Positions 33,846-43,220 of a DNA stretch of 64,000 nt are shown here, in pieces; the first letter of the stretch is position 1; each line of letters starts with the position of its first letter. The translations under genes and the position numbers were made by a program. The notes under the pieces were generated by a model that was not told where the DNA came from, did no database searches, and saw only the letters and a list, made by a program, of their open reading frames with translations. Source of the stretch: an uncultured Erythrobacter sp. (GTDB lineage Bacteria; Pseudomonadota; Alphaproteobacteria; Sphingomonadales; Sphingomonadaceae); the NCBI GenBank assembly GCA_947501005.1, contig CANMTU010000001.1, positions 644,501-708,500 of the forward strand, in the 5' to 3' direction.

Positions 33846-35009
33846 TCACGGTTTGAAAACCGCGCGCACGCAGCCATCCGTCTTGTGCTTGAACATGTCG
33901 TATCCCTTGGGCCCGTCTTCCAGCGAGAAGTGGTGGGTTGCCATGGCGGCCGGCGTCAACTCGCCCCGCTGCGCGTGTTCGAGCAGGCGCGGTACGTAAG
34001 CCTGCCCATGCTGCTGCGCGGCGCGAACGGTGAGGCCCTTGTTGATGATCATGCCCATCGGAAACTTGTCCATCAAACCGTAGACACCCAGCACCGAAAG
34101 CGTGCCGCCCTTGCGACATGCCATCATCGCCTGGCGCAGGGCATATCCGCGGTCCGTCTCGAGATAGAGTGCCTGCTTCACCCGGTCGTAGGCTTGCTGA
34201 ATTCCGCGCCCGCCGGCTTCCATGCCGACCGCGTCGATGCAGGCATCGGGGCCGCGCCCGCCGGTCAGATCCTTGAGCATCTCGACCACATCGACCTTGG
34301 TATAATCGATCGCAACCGCGCCAAGTGCCTCAGCCATTGCGAGTCGTTCGGGATAGCGGTCGATCGCGATCACGAATTCGGCGCCCATGATCTTCGCGCT
34401 CTGCTGCGCCATCAACCCGACGCCGCCGCAGCCCCAGACAGCGATCACGTCGCCCTGCTGAATGTTGCAGAAATCCGCGCCCATGTAACCGGTCGGCGCC
34501 GCATCGGAGATGAACAGCGCCGTTTCGTCTGACACATCTTCGGGCACGATGAAGCAATCGACATCGGCGAACGGCACGCGGACATATTCGGCATGCGCGC
34601 CGGAATACCCGCCGAATGCGTGGGAATAGCCATAGATGCCTGCGGTGGGGTAGCCCAGGATCGGCTCCGCCAGTTCGGGCTTTGGGTGGCTGGTGTCGCA
34701 CAGCGAATACTGTTCCTGAGCGCAGTGGAAGCATTCGCCGCAGGATACGAAGGACGGCACCACCACCCGGTCGCCGCGCTTGACCTTGGTCACCTCGGAC
34801 CCGACTTCGACGACTTCGCCCATGAATTCATGGCCCAGGACATCGCCTTCGCGCATCGTCGGGATGAGACCGTCGATCAGATGCAGGTCCGACCCGCAGG
34901 TGGTGGACAGGCCGACCTTGAGGATCACGTCCTTGGGGTTGAGAATTTCAGGATCTGCGACCGTTTCCACCCGCAGATCGTTGACGCCGTTCCAGCATAA
35001 TGCACGCAT
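33846..35009 (-). CDS. Zinc-dependent alcohol dehydrogenase
   Basis: A 387-residue zinc medium-chain dehydrogenase of the glutathione-independent formaldehyde-dehydrogenase-like group. The catalytic-zinc elements are TTCGSDLHLI and VLGHEFMGEV. The structural-zinc cysteines are in SCGECFHCAQEQYSLC. The NAD loop is VWGCGGVGLMAQQ followed by AIDRYPERL. It probably oxidises an aldehyde or alcohol arising during stress. It follows the SRPBCC gene by 12 bases on the minus strand behind an exact EcfG-type promoter, as often seen for such dehydrogenases in alphaproteobacterial stress regulons. Confidence 0.9.
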   Translation of the reverse strand: MRALCWNGVNDLRVETVADPEILNPKDVILKVGLSTTCGSDLHLIDGLIPTMREGDVLGHEFMGEVVEVGSEVTKVKRGDRVVVPSFVSCGECFHCAQEQYSLCDTSHPKPELAEPILGYPTAGIYGYSHAFGGYSGAHAEYVRVPFADVDCFIVPEDVSDETALFISDAAPTGYMGADFCNIQQGDVIAVWGCGGVGLMAQQSAKIMGAEFVIAIDRYPERLAMAEALGAVAIDYTKVDVVEMLKDLTGGRGPDACIDAVGMEAGGRGIQQAYDRVKQALYLETDRGYALRQAMMACRKGGTLSVLGVYGLMDKFPMGMIINKGLTVRAAQQHGQAYVPRLLEHAQRGELTPAAMATHHFSLEDGPKGYDMFKHKTDGCVRAVFKP

Positions 35010-35021
35010 CGCCTGTCTCCT

Positions 35022-35576
35022 TTACTTGTCCATGCCGCCATTGCGTGCAGCGGGCTGAGGCTCGGTTGTCGGGACTTCTCCCGTCAGCGCGAGCGCGCGG
35101 AAATTATACAACGCCTTCATCGCCATCTCGCGCGGCACGACATGGAACAGCCTGGCGATCCCTGAACCCAGCAGGCCGCCCGGCGGGTCGAACCGGAGCT
35201 TCAGCGTCACCTCGGTTCCACGATCGCCGGGGGCGGGGCGAAGGATGAGGGTGCCGGTATTGGGAACGTCCGCTCCGTCGACAGTGGTCCAGCCGAGGCG
35301 ATCGGTTTCTTCGGGCCTCCGCGTGCGCCAGTGCAACGTCCGCCCGAGCGGCGCATCCATCTCCCAGTCGGCCGTATGGTCAGCGCGCGGCGTGATACGC
35401 GCCATGGGCTCCATGATACGGGGGAGAGTAGCGGGATCGAGCCACAGGCTCCGCACCTCATTGGCGGATTTGCCGATGGTCACCGCTGCCGACACCGAGG
35501 CCGCCCGATCCTGATCGTCGTCATGGGCCAGACCGTCTTGATGGGCCAGATCGTCGTGATGGGATTGCGCCTGCAT
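35022..35576 (-). CDS. SRPBCC family protein
   Basis: A 184-residue protein. After a His/Asp-rich N-terminus (HHDDLAHQDGLAHDDD) the START/Bet v1-like fold follows: AAVTIGKSANEVRSLWLDPA, WEMDAPLGRTLHWRTRRPEE, TEVTLKLRFDPPGGLLGSG, PREMAMKALYNFRAL. This resembles the membrane-associated SRPBCC proteins often found beside zinc alcohol dehydrogenases. It is the first gene of the minus-strand stress operon, 34 bases downstream of the perfect EcfG promoter. The ligand is unknown. Confidence 0.85.
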   Translation of the reverse strand: MQAQSHHDDLAHQDGLAHDDDQDRAASVSAAVTIGKSANEVRSLWLDPATLPRIMEPMARITPRADHTADWEMDAPLGRTLHWRTRRPEETDRLGWTTVDGADVPNTGTLILRPAPGDRGTEVTLKLRFDPPGGLLGSGIARLFHVVPREMAMKALYNFRALALTGEVPTTEPQPAARNGGMDK

Positions 35577-35609
35577 ACGAACGCTCCGTGTTGATGATTT
35601 TCGGGTTTC

Positions 35610-35634
35610 AACGAAGGCGGGAAGCGCTAGTTCC
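35610..35634 (-). promoter_or_regulatory. Exact EcfG-type promoter
   Basis: Read on the minus strand, GGAAC (35634-35630), 16 bases, CGTT (35613-35610): an exact match to the general stress sigma factor consensus. It is correctly placed 34 bases upstream of the SRPBCC start codon. Confidence 0.75.
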
Positions 35635-35768
35635 TATGCAGGTTAAAGGAGTGCGGTCAGGAACGAATTCAACTTGATAAATGATAAATAACAACAATTA
35701 TTTACTTCTCGCAAAATCTTAAAATATGCACGCTCTGGCAGTATTGATCCAAGCTTTGATTGTTCCTC

Positions 35769-35793
35769 GGAACAGGTTGCTTTCCCTTATGTT
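35769..35793 (+). promoter_or_regulatory. EcfG-like promoter of DUF4142 gene (weak)
   Basis: GGAAC-N16-TGTT, one mismatch in the -10 box, lies 29 bases upstream of the ATG at 35822. The position suits a promoter with a short leader. Confidence 0.4.
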
Positions 35794-35821
35794 CCGCTTG
35801 TTGACGGGAATAAGGAACTGC

Positions 35822-36355
35822 ATGATGAAACTTGCTGCTTTGATCATTGCTGCCAGCTTGCCGCTTGCCAGCTGCGCTACCGATATGTCCGAAAGCGCCA
35901 TGGAACCGAACACGGCGACTGCCAGCGCCATGCAGCCGACCACTGCCATGCCCTATGTCGCTGCTGCCGGCGCCAGCGATCTTTACGAGATCACGTCCTC
36001 GCGGCTTGCCCTTGAAAAGAGCACCAATTCCGAGATCATGCGCTTTGCCCGCACGATGATCGATCACCATACCAGGACGACCCAGCAGGTGACGGCGGCC
36101 GCGCGCACCGCCGGTATGACACCGCCGCCGCCCGCGCTCATGCCGATGCAACAGCGCATGATCGATCAGTTGCGTCCCCTTTCCGGCGACGCCTTCGCGC
36201 GTGCCTATGTCGAGCAGCAGCGTCAGGCACACCAGATGGCGCTGATGCTGCACCGCAACTACGCGCAGGGCGGCGACACCCCGCAATTGCGCCAGACGGC
36301 CACGGCCGCCGTCCCGATTATCGAACAGCATATCCGGGAATTGCAACAGCTCTGA
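35822..36355 (+). CDS. DUF4142 lipoprotein, copy 1
   Basis: A 177-residue protein with a lipoprotein signal (LAALIIAASLPLASC) followed by a ferritin-like DUF4142 domain: AAGASDLYEITSSRLALEKS, IMRFARTMIDHHTRTTQQV, RAYVEQQRQAHQMALMLHRN. The Glu/His pattern of the four-helix fold is kept. The ATG at 35822 has AAGGA upstream, and 35825 is equally possible. DUF4142 proteins are widespread in alphaproteobacterial stress regulons and their activity is unknown. A paralogue without a signal peptide lies at 37482. Confidence 0.87.
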   Translation: MMKLAALIIAASLPLASCATDMSESAMEPNTATASAMQPTTAMPYVAAAGASDLYEITSSRLALEKSTNSEIMRFARTMIDHHTRTTQQVTAAARTAGMTPPPPALMPMQQRMIDQLRPLSGDAFARAYVEQQRQAHQMALMLHRNYAQGGDTPQLRQTATAAVPIIEQHIRELQQL

Positions 36356-36369
36356 CGGAGGCGCGGGCG

Positions 36370-36534
36370 ATGGGACAAAGGGTAGGAACAGGTGGCGGCA
36401 GGCCGTGGGGCAAGATGCTCGGCGGTCTGCTGCTGGGATCGGTCGGGGCCGCATGGTTCGTCAGCCGGCGGCTGGAACAACCGCTCGAAGACCGCACGCG
36501 CACCCGGCTCCGGCCCCGGGGGAAGCAAAGCTGA
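36370..36534 (+). CDS. Small membrane protein (54 aa)
   Basis: A 54-residue frame with one hydrophobic segment (MLGGLLLGSVGAAWFV) flanked by basic residues, starting 15 bases after the DUF4142 stop and overlapping the next gene in TGATG. Placement inside a tight plus-strand series supports it being real. The C-terminal tail is Arg-rich. No family recognised. Confidence 0.55.
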   Translation: MGQRVGTGGGRPWGKMLGGLLLGSVGAAWFVSRRLEQPLEDRTRTRLRPRGKQS

Positions 36535-37388
36535 TGCGGATCCATCACCTCAATTGCGGCACTTGCTGCCCGGTCGGCGGGCGGCTGTTCGATGGACGCA
36601 GCGACGCGCCTTTCGGCCATCTGGTATGCCATTGCCTGCTTATCGAAACGGATCAGGGCCTGGTGCTGATCGATACCGGGTTCGGCACAAGCGATATCGA
36701 TCATCCCAAGCGTCGGCTCTCCCCTTTCTTCCTCGCACTCAACAACATCCAGTTGCGGCAGGAGGAAACCGCGGTGGCGCAGGTGCGGCGGCTTGGCTTC
36801 GACCCGGCCGACGTGCGCCATATCGTCGTGACCCATCTCGATTTCGACCATGCCGGCGGGATCGAGGATTTTCCCAATGCCGCCATTCACCTCACCGCGC
36901 GCGAGAAGGAAGTCGCGGACGAACAGCGCGGCGGCGCCTTCGTTGGCACGCGGCGCTATCGGCCCCAGCAATGGGACGAGGTCGGCGATTGGCGGCTCTA
37001 CCCATTCGGCGGGGGCGAGCGCTGGTTCGGTTTCGACGCCGTGCGCGATCTGGAGGGTTTGCCGCCCGAAATTCTGTTGGTGCCCCTGGCTGGCCATACA
37101 TGGGGTCACAGCGGGGTCGCGGTGCAGGAGGACAGTGGCAACTGGCTGCTGCACGCGGCCGATGCCTATTTCTATCGCGGAGAAATCGGTTCCGAGCGGT
37201 ACGAATGTCCGCCCGGCCTGCGCGGCTATCAACGGATGATGGAGGTCGACCGCGCGGCCCGGCTGCACAATCAAGGCCGTCTGCGTCGCCTATCGCTCGA
37301 CCATGGCGACGAAGTGCGGATTTTCTGCGCTCATGACGCGGTCGAATTCGAGCTTTTGAGCGGCACCGGTCCGACCATGCCGCTCTAG
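36534..37388 (+). CDS. MBL-fold metallo-hydrolase
   Basis: A 284-residue metallo-beta-lactamase-fold hydrolase. The metal motif is VVTHLDFDHAGGIEDF, with further ligands at LAGHTWGHSGV (His), LHAADAYFY (Asp) and IFCAHDAVEFE (His). It begins MRIHHLNCGTCCPVGGRLFD, as in a lactonase/thioesterase-like group common in proteobacteria. The ATG at 36534 overlaps the preceding small gene by one base. It may hydrolyse lactones or thioesters; the substrate is unknown. Confidence 0.88.
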   Translation: MRIHHLNCGTCCPVGGRLFDGRSDAPFGHLVCHCLLIETDQGLVLIDTGFGTSDIDHPKRRLSPFFLALNNIQLRQEETAVAQVRRLGFDPADVRHIVVTHLDFDHAGGIEDFPNAAIHLTAREKEVADEQRGGAFVGTRRYRPQQWDEVGDWRLYPFGGGERWFGFDAVRDLEGLPPEILLVPLAGHTWGHSGVAVQEDSGNWLLHAADAYFYRGEIGSERYECPPGLRGYQRMMEVDRAARLHNQGRLRRLSLDHGDEVRIFCAHDAVEFELLSGTGPTMPL

Positions 37389-37420
37389 GCGAAACATGGT
37401 TCGACAAGCATCTCGACCGA

Positions 37421-37445
37421 AGAACCATTCTGGCGAACAACGGTT
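37421..37445 (+). promoter_or_regulatory. EcfG-like promoter of second DUF4142 gene (weak)
   Basis: AGAAC-N16-GGTT, with C before the second box, resembles the catalase promoter and lies 37 bases upstream of the ATG at 37482. Two mismatches to the consensus keep this tentative. Confidence 0.35.
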
Positions 37446-37481
37446 GTTATCGATGAACGCATATCACCAGGACAAGGCATC

Positions 37482-38045
37482 ATGACCGAACGTAACGAGA
37501 AGCACGGCGCCCTTCACCGCGCGGTAGACAAGGCAGCCGACACTGTCGGCGGAATGGTCGGCCGCGCATCGGCCAACACGGCAGGCTCGCATTCCGCCGG
37601 GTCGTTCGTCGAAAGTGCCGCACTGGGCGACATGTACGAGATCGCCGCGGGCAAGGTCGCCTTGCAGCATGCCCGATCCGAAAAGGTGAAGGAAGCAGCC
37701 GGCATGATGGTGGAAGATCATACCGCCAGCACGGAAAGGCTTCGCGCTGCTCTGCAGGCGAGCGAGACGCCGGATCTGCCGGGGTTGCCGGACTCGATCG
37801 ACGCGGGGCGCAAGTCGCTGCTCGACCACTTGCAGGCGACGCCAGCCGAAGCCTTCGATCGGATGTATGTCGATCAGCAGGTGCTCGCGCACAAGGAGAC
37901 CGTCGATCTCATGACGGGCTATCGCGACGCGGGGGACGACCCGGCACTGCGTTCATACGCTGCCGAGACAGCTGAAGTGGTCGAACGCCATCTGGCGCAT
38001 ATGGAGCAGCTGAAAGCGGATTTCGATCGTGGGGGCGTTCGGTAA
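37482..38045 (+). CDS. DUF4142 protein, copy 2
   Basis: A 187-residue paralogue of the protein at 35822. It shares the core SFVESAALGDMYEIAAGKVA, AAGMMVEDHTASTERLR, FDRMYVDQQVLAHKETVDLM and AETAEVVERHLAHMEQL but has no signal peptide; the N-terminus is polar (MTERNEKHGALHRAVDKAAD). It should therefore be cytosolic, unlike copy 1. It is likely in the same stress response, judging from neighbours and the promoter-like element upstream. Confidence 0.86.
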   Translation: MTERNEKHGALHRAVDKAADTVGGMVGRASANTAGSHSAGSFVESAALGDMYEIAAGKVALQHARSEKVKEAAGMMVEDHTASTERLRAALQASETPDLPGLPDSIDAGRKSLLDHLQATPAEAFDRMYVDQQVLAHKETVDLMTGYRDAGDDPALRSYAAETAEVVERHLAHMEQLKADFDRGGVR

Positions 38046-38781
38046 GACGCTGAATCCAGAGGCGAGCTATCGCTGCTGCATAGCGGAATGACGGCAGGGA
38101 AGCCGACTGAACTCGTTACACGGTGCGATGCGGCTCTCTTGGAACAGTTCCAGCGCGTTGTTGGGCGGTTCCGGGCCGGGTCAAACCTGTGCCGCTCGGA
38201 ACCCGATTGCGATCGAGGCTACAGGACTGTGATTGCGCATCAAAACTATCCCGTCTAAATAATTGTAACCTTTAGCAAGTTTGACACATTTGCAGTTGCG
38301 CTGCTTGTTCATCGCAGTAATGGCGGGCTGGGCTCAGCCGAGGTCTGGATGTAAATGCCGCCGACGAACGATGACTTTCTGCCGTACCGAACCGGAGAGA
38401 GCGTCGTCATATCAGATCGGATTGGCTGGACCTCTATCTCACCGCGCCGACCGACAGAGTCACCCTTTGCCAAACGAGACGGTGGCAGCGTTTCGCAAGT
38501 CACCGGCGCTAATCCGAAGGGCTTTCCGCTCGGCCGCATCGCGGCAGGTCGCTCATCTGATTTAAGACTACCGCCTTGCAAGAGGGATGCCCGCGCCGGG
38601 CATGCGCCGGTTTCCGCGTGGTCGCGCAAGGCCGGTGTAAACTACGACAGGCAGCCCGGCACGCGCTGCGCGATGCCGTTCGACGCTGGAGGTAACCCGC
38701 CTCGCTAGACACGTTTTCGCATTCTTTCGACCGTGTCCGCGGCGCGGGCCCGCATCCGGTTTCAACCTATTCGAGTGTACG
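38046..38781. other. Intergenic stretch without recognised genes
   Basis: Several frames of 90-120 codons occur on both strands between 38281 and 38765, but they overlap one another, lack ribosome sites and match no known family. The part around 38250-38290 is AT-rich (TAAATAATTGTAACC) and might hold a promoter. The following glycosyltransferase operon presumably starts from somewhere in here. Confidence 0.4.
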
Positions 38782-41154
38782 ATGAACGAGCAGACGCCTA
38801 ATCCCCAACTTGCCGCCGGCGCGGCACCGATGTCCGGCTCCGCTTGTCGCGAGGCATCCAGCGAGATGCTGGGCGATCTGCCAATTGTCGTATTTTCGCA
38901 CCTGCGCTGGGATTTCGTGCGCCAGCGCCCGCAGCACCTTCTCAGCCGCTTCGCCCGCGAGCGTGAGGTGTGGATGTGGGAGGAGCCGATCGGGTGCGAG
39001 CATCCGCTGCCCTATCTGGAGTATCATCGCTTTCCGGCGGACCGCGTCACCAGCCTGCGGCCGCGTCTGCCGCATTGGTGGTCGGCCGAGGAACAGACCG
39101 CCGCCCTGGCCGAACTCTACGCGGTATTCCTGCAGCAGAGCGTACGCACCGCGCCGATCGCCTGGTATTACACCCCGTTGATGCGCGCCTTCAGCGCCGG
39201 GGAAGAGGCCGCTCTCGTGGTTTACGATTGCATGGACGAACTGTCCGCCTTCGCTCATGCCGATGCCGCCTTGCTGAGGCACGAGGCCGAATTGCTGGCC
39301 AACGCAGACGTCGTCTTCACCGGCGGGCGCAGCCTGTACGAGGCGAAACGGCGGCGCGCCGCCAATGTGCATGCCTTTCCCTCTGCGGTCGACCGCGCCC
39401 ATTTCGCCGCCGCCCGTAAAACCCCGCGCGAGGCGGGCGGCGCGGATGGCATGCCGACGGCAGGCTATTTCGGCGTCATCGACGAGCGGTTGGATATGCG
39501 GATGATCGCCGAACTGGCGGCGGCGCGGCCCGGCTGGCGTATCGAGATGGTCGGCCCGGTGGTCAAGATCGACCCCGCCACCCTGCCGCAGGCGGAGAAT
39601 ATCGCTTGGCTCGGCCCGCGCGATTACAGCGAGCTGCCCGGGGTCCTCGCCGGGTGGGACGTGGCCATCATGCCGTTCGCCCTGAACGAGGCGACGCGCT
39701 ACATCAGCCCGACCAAGACGCCGGAATACCTTTCGGGCGGGCGGCCAGTGGTATCCACCGCGATCGCCGACGTGGTCGCCGATTGGGGGCACTCGCCGGG
39801 CGTCTGGATCGCCGGCGACAGCGAAGCCTTCGCAAACGCGCTCGACGCGGCGGCCGATCTGCCGGGCGAGGGCGACTGGCTGACGGCGGTCGACCATCAG
39901 CTCGACACGATCAGCTGGGATACGACGCAACGGCGCATGGCCGACCTGATGGGCGAGGCGCTTTCCCAACGGACGCACGGCCCCCGCTGCACGGACGTTG
40001 CGACATCCACCGGCCCGGGGGCCAAGCCTTACGACGTGCTGGTGGTCGGCGCCGGGTTCGCCGGTTCCGTCATGGCCGAGCGGTTGGCGGCCGATAGCGG
40101 CAAGCGCGTGCTGGTGATCGACCGGCGCCCGCACATCGCCGGCAACGCCTATGACGAGCTCGACGCTGCGGGCGTGATGATCCATCGATATGGCCCGCAT
40201 ATCTTCCACACCAACAGCGACGATGTGTTCGCCTATCTGTCGCGGTTCACGGCCTGGCGCCCTTACGAGCATCGCGTGCTGGCGGAAGCCAGAGGCAAGC
40301 GCGTGCCGATGCCGATCAACCGCACCACGCTGGAACAGCTCTACGATATCGACCTGCCGGACGATGCATCCGCCGCGGCCTTTCTCGCCGCCCAGGCGGT
40401 GCCGCGCGATCCCATCGTCACTTCCGAGGACGTGGTCGTCAGTGTCGTGGGGACCGACCTGTACCAGACGTTCTTCCAGGGTTACACGCGCAAGCAATGG
40501 GGCCTCGATCCCTCGCAGCTCGACAAGACGGTAACGAGCCGGGTGCCGACCCGCACCAACCGCGACGACCGGTATTTCCAGGATCGCCACCAGGCCATGC
40601 CGCGTGACGGGTTCACCGCCATGTTCGCCCGGATGCTCGACCATCCGCGCATTACCCTGCGCACCGGTACCGAGTTCGCCGATCTCGATGCCGAGGCGCT
40701 GGCGGACCACGTGGTTTTTACCGGCCCGATCGACGAGTATTTCGATTATCGGTACGGGCGGCTGCCCTATCGCAGCCTGACGTTCCGCCACGAGACCCTG
40801 CCGCAGGAAAGCTTCCAGGATGCTTCGGTGGTCAACTTTCCGTCGGAAGACGTACCTTATACCCGCATCACCGAATACAAGAAGCTGACCGGGCAGAGCC
40901 ACCCCGCCACCTCGATCAGCTACGAGTATCCGTGTGACGAGGGCGATCCCTACTATCCCATCCCGCGGCCCGACAATCAGGCGCTGTTCCAGAAATACGA
41001 TGCGCTGGCCCGGGCGACCCCGAACGTCACCTTCGTCGGGCGGCTGGCGAATTATCGCTACTACAACATGGACCAGGTGATCGGGCAGGCGCTTGCCACC
41101 TACCGCCGCCTGTCCGAACGCGCGGATCGCGACATGGCCGAGACGGCCGAGTGA
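38782..41154 (+). CDS. Fusion: glycosyltransferase + UDP-galactopyranose mutase
   Basis: A 790-residue two-domain protein. Residues about 33-395 are a GT-B type glycosyltransferase (PIVVFSHLRWDFVRQRPQHL, YDCMDELSAFA, GYFGVIDERLD, YISPTKTPEYLSGGRPVVST). Residues about 414-785 are a flavin-dependent UDP-galactopyranose mutase of the Glf type (VLVVGAGFAGSVMAERLA, HIAGNAYDELDAAGVMIHRY then GPHIFHTN, YTRITEYKKLTGQ, GRLANYRYYNMDQVIGQAL). The mutase would make UDP-galactofuranose and the other domain could consume it, although the donor is not shown by sequence. It is the first gene of a four-gene coupled operon and ends TGATG with the next gene. Confidence 0.9.
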   Translation: MNEQTPNPQLAAGAAPMSGSACREASSEMLGDLPIVVFSHLRWDFVRQRPQHLLSRFAREREVWMWEEPIGCEHPLPYLEYHRFPADRVTSLRPRLPHWWSAEEQTAALAELYAVFLQQSVRTAPIAWYYTPLMRAFSAGEEAALVVYDCMDELSAFAHADAALLRHEAELLANADVVFTGGRSLYEAKRRRAANVHAFPSAVDRAHFAAARKTPREAGGADGMPTAGYFGVIDERLDMRMIAELAAARPGWRIEMVGPVVKIDPATLPQAENIAWLGPRDYSELPGVLAGWDVAIMPFALNEATRYISPTKTPEYLSGGRPVVSTAIADVVADWGHSPGVWIAGDSEAFANALDAAADLPGEGDWLTAVDHQLDTISWDTTQRRMADLMGEALSQRTHGPRCTDVATSTGPGAKPYDVLVVGAGFAGSVMAERLAADSGKRVLVIDRRPHIAGNAYDELDAAGVMIHRYGPHIFHTNSDDVFAYLSRFTAWRPYEHRVLAEARGKRVPMPINRTTLEQLYDIDLPDDASAAAFLAAQAVPRDPIVTSEDVVVSVVGTDLYQTFFQGYTRKQWGLDPSQLDKTVTSRVPTRTNRDDRYFQDRHQAMPRDGFTAMFARMLDHPRITLRTGTEFADLDAEALADHVVFTGPIDEYFDYRYGRLPYRSLTFRHETLPQESFQDASVVNFPSEDVPYTRITEYKKLTGQSHPATSISYEYPCDEGDPYYPIPRPDNQALFQKYDALARATPNVTFVGRLANYRYYNMDQVIGQALATYRRLSERADRDMAETAE

Positions 41155-43220
41155 TGCGGATCTGCCTGGCGACCGACAGCCTCGCGCCTTCGGGCATGGG
41201 GGTCCACATCCTGGCGCTGGCCGAGGCGCTGGAGGATTGCGCGGTGACGGTCGTGGCCGTGGCGGGGACCGATCTGTTCGCGGCGGCCCGGCGCCGTTAC
41301 CCCGTGCGCGCCTGGTCGGACGATGCGGCGTTCGATACCTGGCTGCGCGCGAGCGGGTTCGACATCGTGCACGTCCATGCCGGGATCGGCTGGGAAGGGC
41401 ACGGTTTGGTCCGCGCGGCGGTGCGGGCGGGCATCCCGGTGGTGCGGACGGAACACCTGCCATGCCTGATTACCGACGAGGGCCAGCGTGCCGACTATGC
41501 CGATGCGACGCGGCTGGCTGCGGCCGTGATCGCCGTGAGCGATGCCGTGGCGGCATCCTACCGTGACAGCGGCCTGCTGCATGCCGCCGACGCGACCACG
41601 GTGCGAAACGGTATCGCCGCACCCGCGCGATCCGTTTCTGCCTCGCTGGCCCGCTATGAACGGACAGGGACACGGCCGCTCTTGCTGAGCATCGGGCGCC
41701 TGACCGCGCAAAAACGTCACGACCTGTTGGTCGATGCGGTCGGCATGCTTGCGGGGCAGGGCCGCCCTGTGGATCTGGCAATCGTGGGCGACGGGCCCGA
41801 TCGCGCGGCCCTGATCGAGCATATGCGCGCTCTCGGCATGGCAGGTCATGTTCGCCTGCTGGGCGAGCGGCGCGATGTGGCCAGCCTGATGGCCTCGGCC
41901 GATCTTTATGTCCATGCCGCCGCGTTCGAGGGCCTGCCGCTCGTGCTGCTGGAGGCGATGGCGGCGCACTTGCCGATCGTCGCGGTGCCGGGGCCGGGCA
42001 TCGACGAGACCCTCGATACGGATACCGCCATGCTGGCGAGCGCCCCCGATGCGCCCGCCCTGGCCGCCGCCATTGCCGCCGCGCTGGACGATCCGGCAGG
42101 CGCCCGGGTCCGCGCCGCCGCCGCCGCGTCTTGCCAGGCCGACCAGTTCACCGCCGCCCGCATGGCGAGCGAGACTCGCGCCATCTACCAGGCGCACGCA
42201 CGAAAGGATGCCAAATTGCCCAGCTTGAGGATCGGTTTCGTTGGGGCGGGCGGCATCGCGCAGCGCCACGCCAACGTACTCGCCACGATGGACGACGTTC
42301 GCATCGCGGCGGTCTGCGATGCCGACGCCGCGCGCGCCGGTGACCTTGCTGCCGGGCACGGCGCCGAGGTCTTTGCCGATTTGAAAGCGATGCTCGCGGC
42401 GCAACTCTGCGATGCGGTGTTCGTCTGCGTGCCGCCCTTCGCCCACGGCCCGATCGAGGATGCGCTGATCGCCGCGAACCTGCCGTTCTTCGTGGAAAAG
42501 CCGGTGGCGCTGTCGCTGGCGGATGCCGAGCGCACCGCCGATGCGATCGACGCGGCGGGCCTCATCACCGGTGTCGGCTATCACTGGCGCTGGCTCGATT
42601 CGCTCGATGCCGTGCGCGATGCGCTGGGCGGCCGCAAGCCGCGCCTCGCCTCGGGCTACTGGCTCGATTCGACCCCTCCGGTGGACTGGTGGGGGCGGCA
42701 GGAACAATCAGGTGGACAGATGGCCGAGCAGGCCACCCATGTCATCGATCTGGCCCGCTATCTGTGCGGCGATGTCGAACTGGCTTTCGGGCTTGCCGAA
42801 CATTCGCCGCGCGATGCTTTTCCCGCGCTCGACGTGGCGACCGCGTCTACTGCCAGCCTGCGCTTTGCCGATGGCACGATCGGCAATTTCGCGGCGACCT
42901 GCCTGCTGGGCTGGAGCCACCGGGTCGGCCTCCACCTGTTCGGAGACGGTTTCGCGGTGGAGATCACCGATCACGACGTGATGATCGACGTAGGCGCGGG
43001 CCGCCCGGTGACGCCCAACCATTCCGACCCCGTCTGGCGGCAGGATCGCGCCTTCGTGGAGGCCGTGATGGGGCAGGGCAATGCCATTCGCTGTACCTAT
43101 CGCGACGCGCTGGACACGCTGCGGGTGACCGAGGCCGTGGCGCGATCCGTCCGCACCGGACAAGCCATCAGCATCGCCGTCGACGCAGAGCAGGCGCCAT
43201 CGGCGGAGCTTGCCGCATGA
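41154..43220 (+). CDS. Fusion: GT4 glycosyltransferase + Gfo/Idh/MocA oxidoreductase
   Basis: A 688-residue two-domain protein. Residues 1-350 are a family-4 type glycosyltransferase (SGMGVHILALAEAL, LLSIGRLTAQKRHDLLVDAV, EGLPLVLLEAMA). Residues about 355-670 are a Gfo/Idh/MocA dehydrogenase (RIGFVGAGGIAQRHANVLA for the nucleotide fold, FVEKPVALSLADAERT with the signature EKP, YHWRWLDSLDAVRDALG). GTG 41151 is an alternative start. The stop overlaps the dehydrogenase gene in ATGA. The oxidoreductase half probably oxidises or epimerises a sugar that the transferase half uses; no free-standing version is nearby. Confidence 0.9.
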   Translation: MRICLATDSLAPSGMGVHILALAEALEDCAVTVVAVAGTDLFAAARRRYPVRAWSDDAAFDTWLRASGFDIVHVHAGIGWEGHGLVRAAVRAGIPVVRTEHLPCLITDEGQRADYADATRLAAAVIAVSDAVAASYRDSGLLHAADATTVRNGIAAPARSVSASLARYERTGTRPLLLSIGRLTAQKRHDLLVDAVGMLAGQGRPVDLAIVGDGPDRAALIEHMRALGMAGHVRLLGERRDVASLMASADLYVHAAAFEGLPLVLLEAMAAHLPIVAVPGPGIDETLDTDTAMLASAPDAPALAAAIAAALDDPAGARVRAAAAASCQADQFTAARMASETRAIYQAHARKDAKLPSLRIGFVGAGGIAQRHANVLATMDDVRIAAVCDADAARAGDLAAGHGAEVFADLKAMLAAQLCDAVFVCVPPFAHGPIEDALIAANLPFFVEKPVALSLADAERTADAIDAAGLITGVGYHWRWLDSLDAVRDALGGRKPRLASGYWLDSTPPVDWWGRQEQSGGQMAEQATHVIDLARYLCGDVELAFGLAEHSPRDAFPALDVATASTASLRFADGTIGNFAATCLLGWSHRVGLHLFGDGFAVEITDHDVMIDVGAGRPVTPNHSDPVWRQDRAFVEAVMGQGNAIRCTYRDALDTLRVTEAVARSVRTGQAISIAVDAEQAPSAELAA

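Noticed and set aside
38281..38765. Overlapping frames of 60-117 codons on both strands in the 38.0-38.8 kb gap.
   Set aside because: They are mutually overlapping, without ribosome sites or family resemblance; treated as non-coding.
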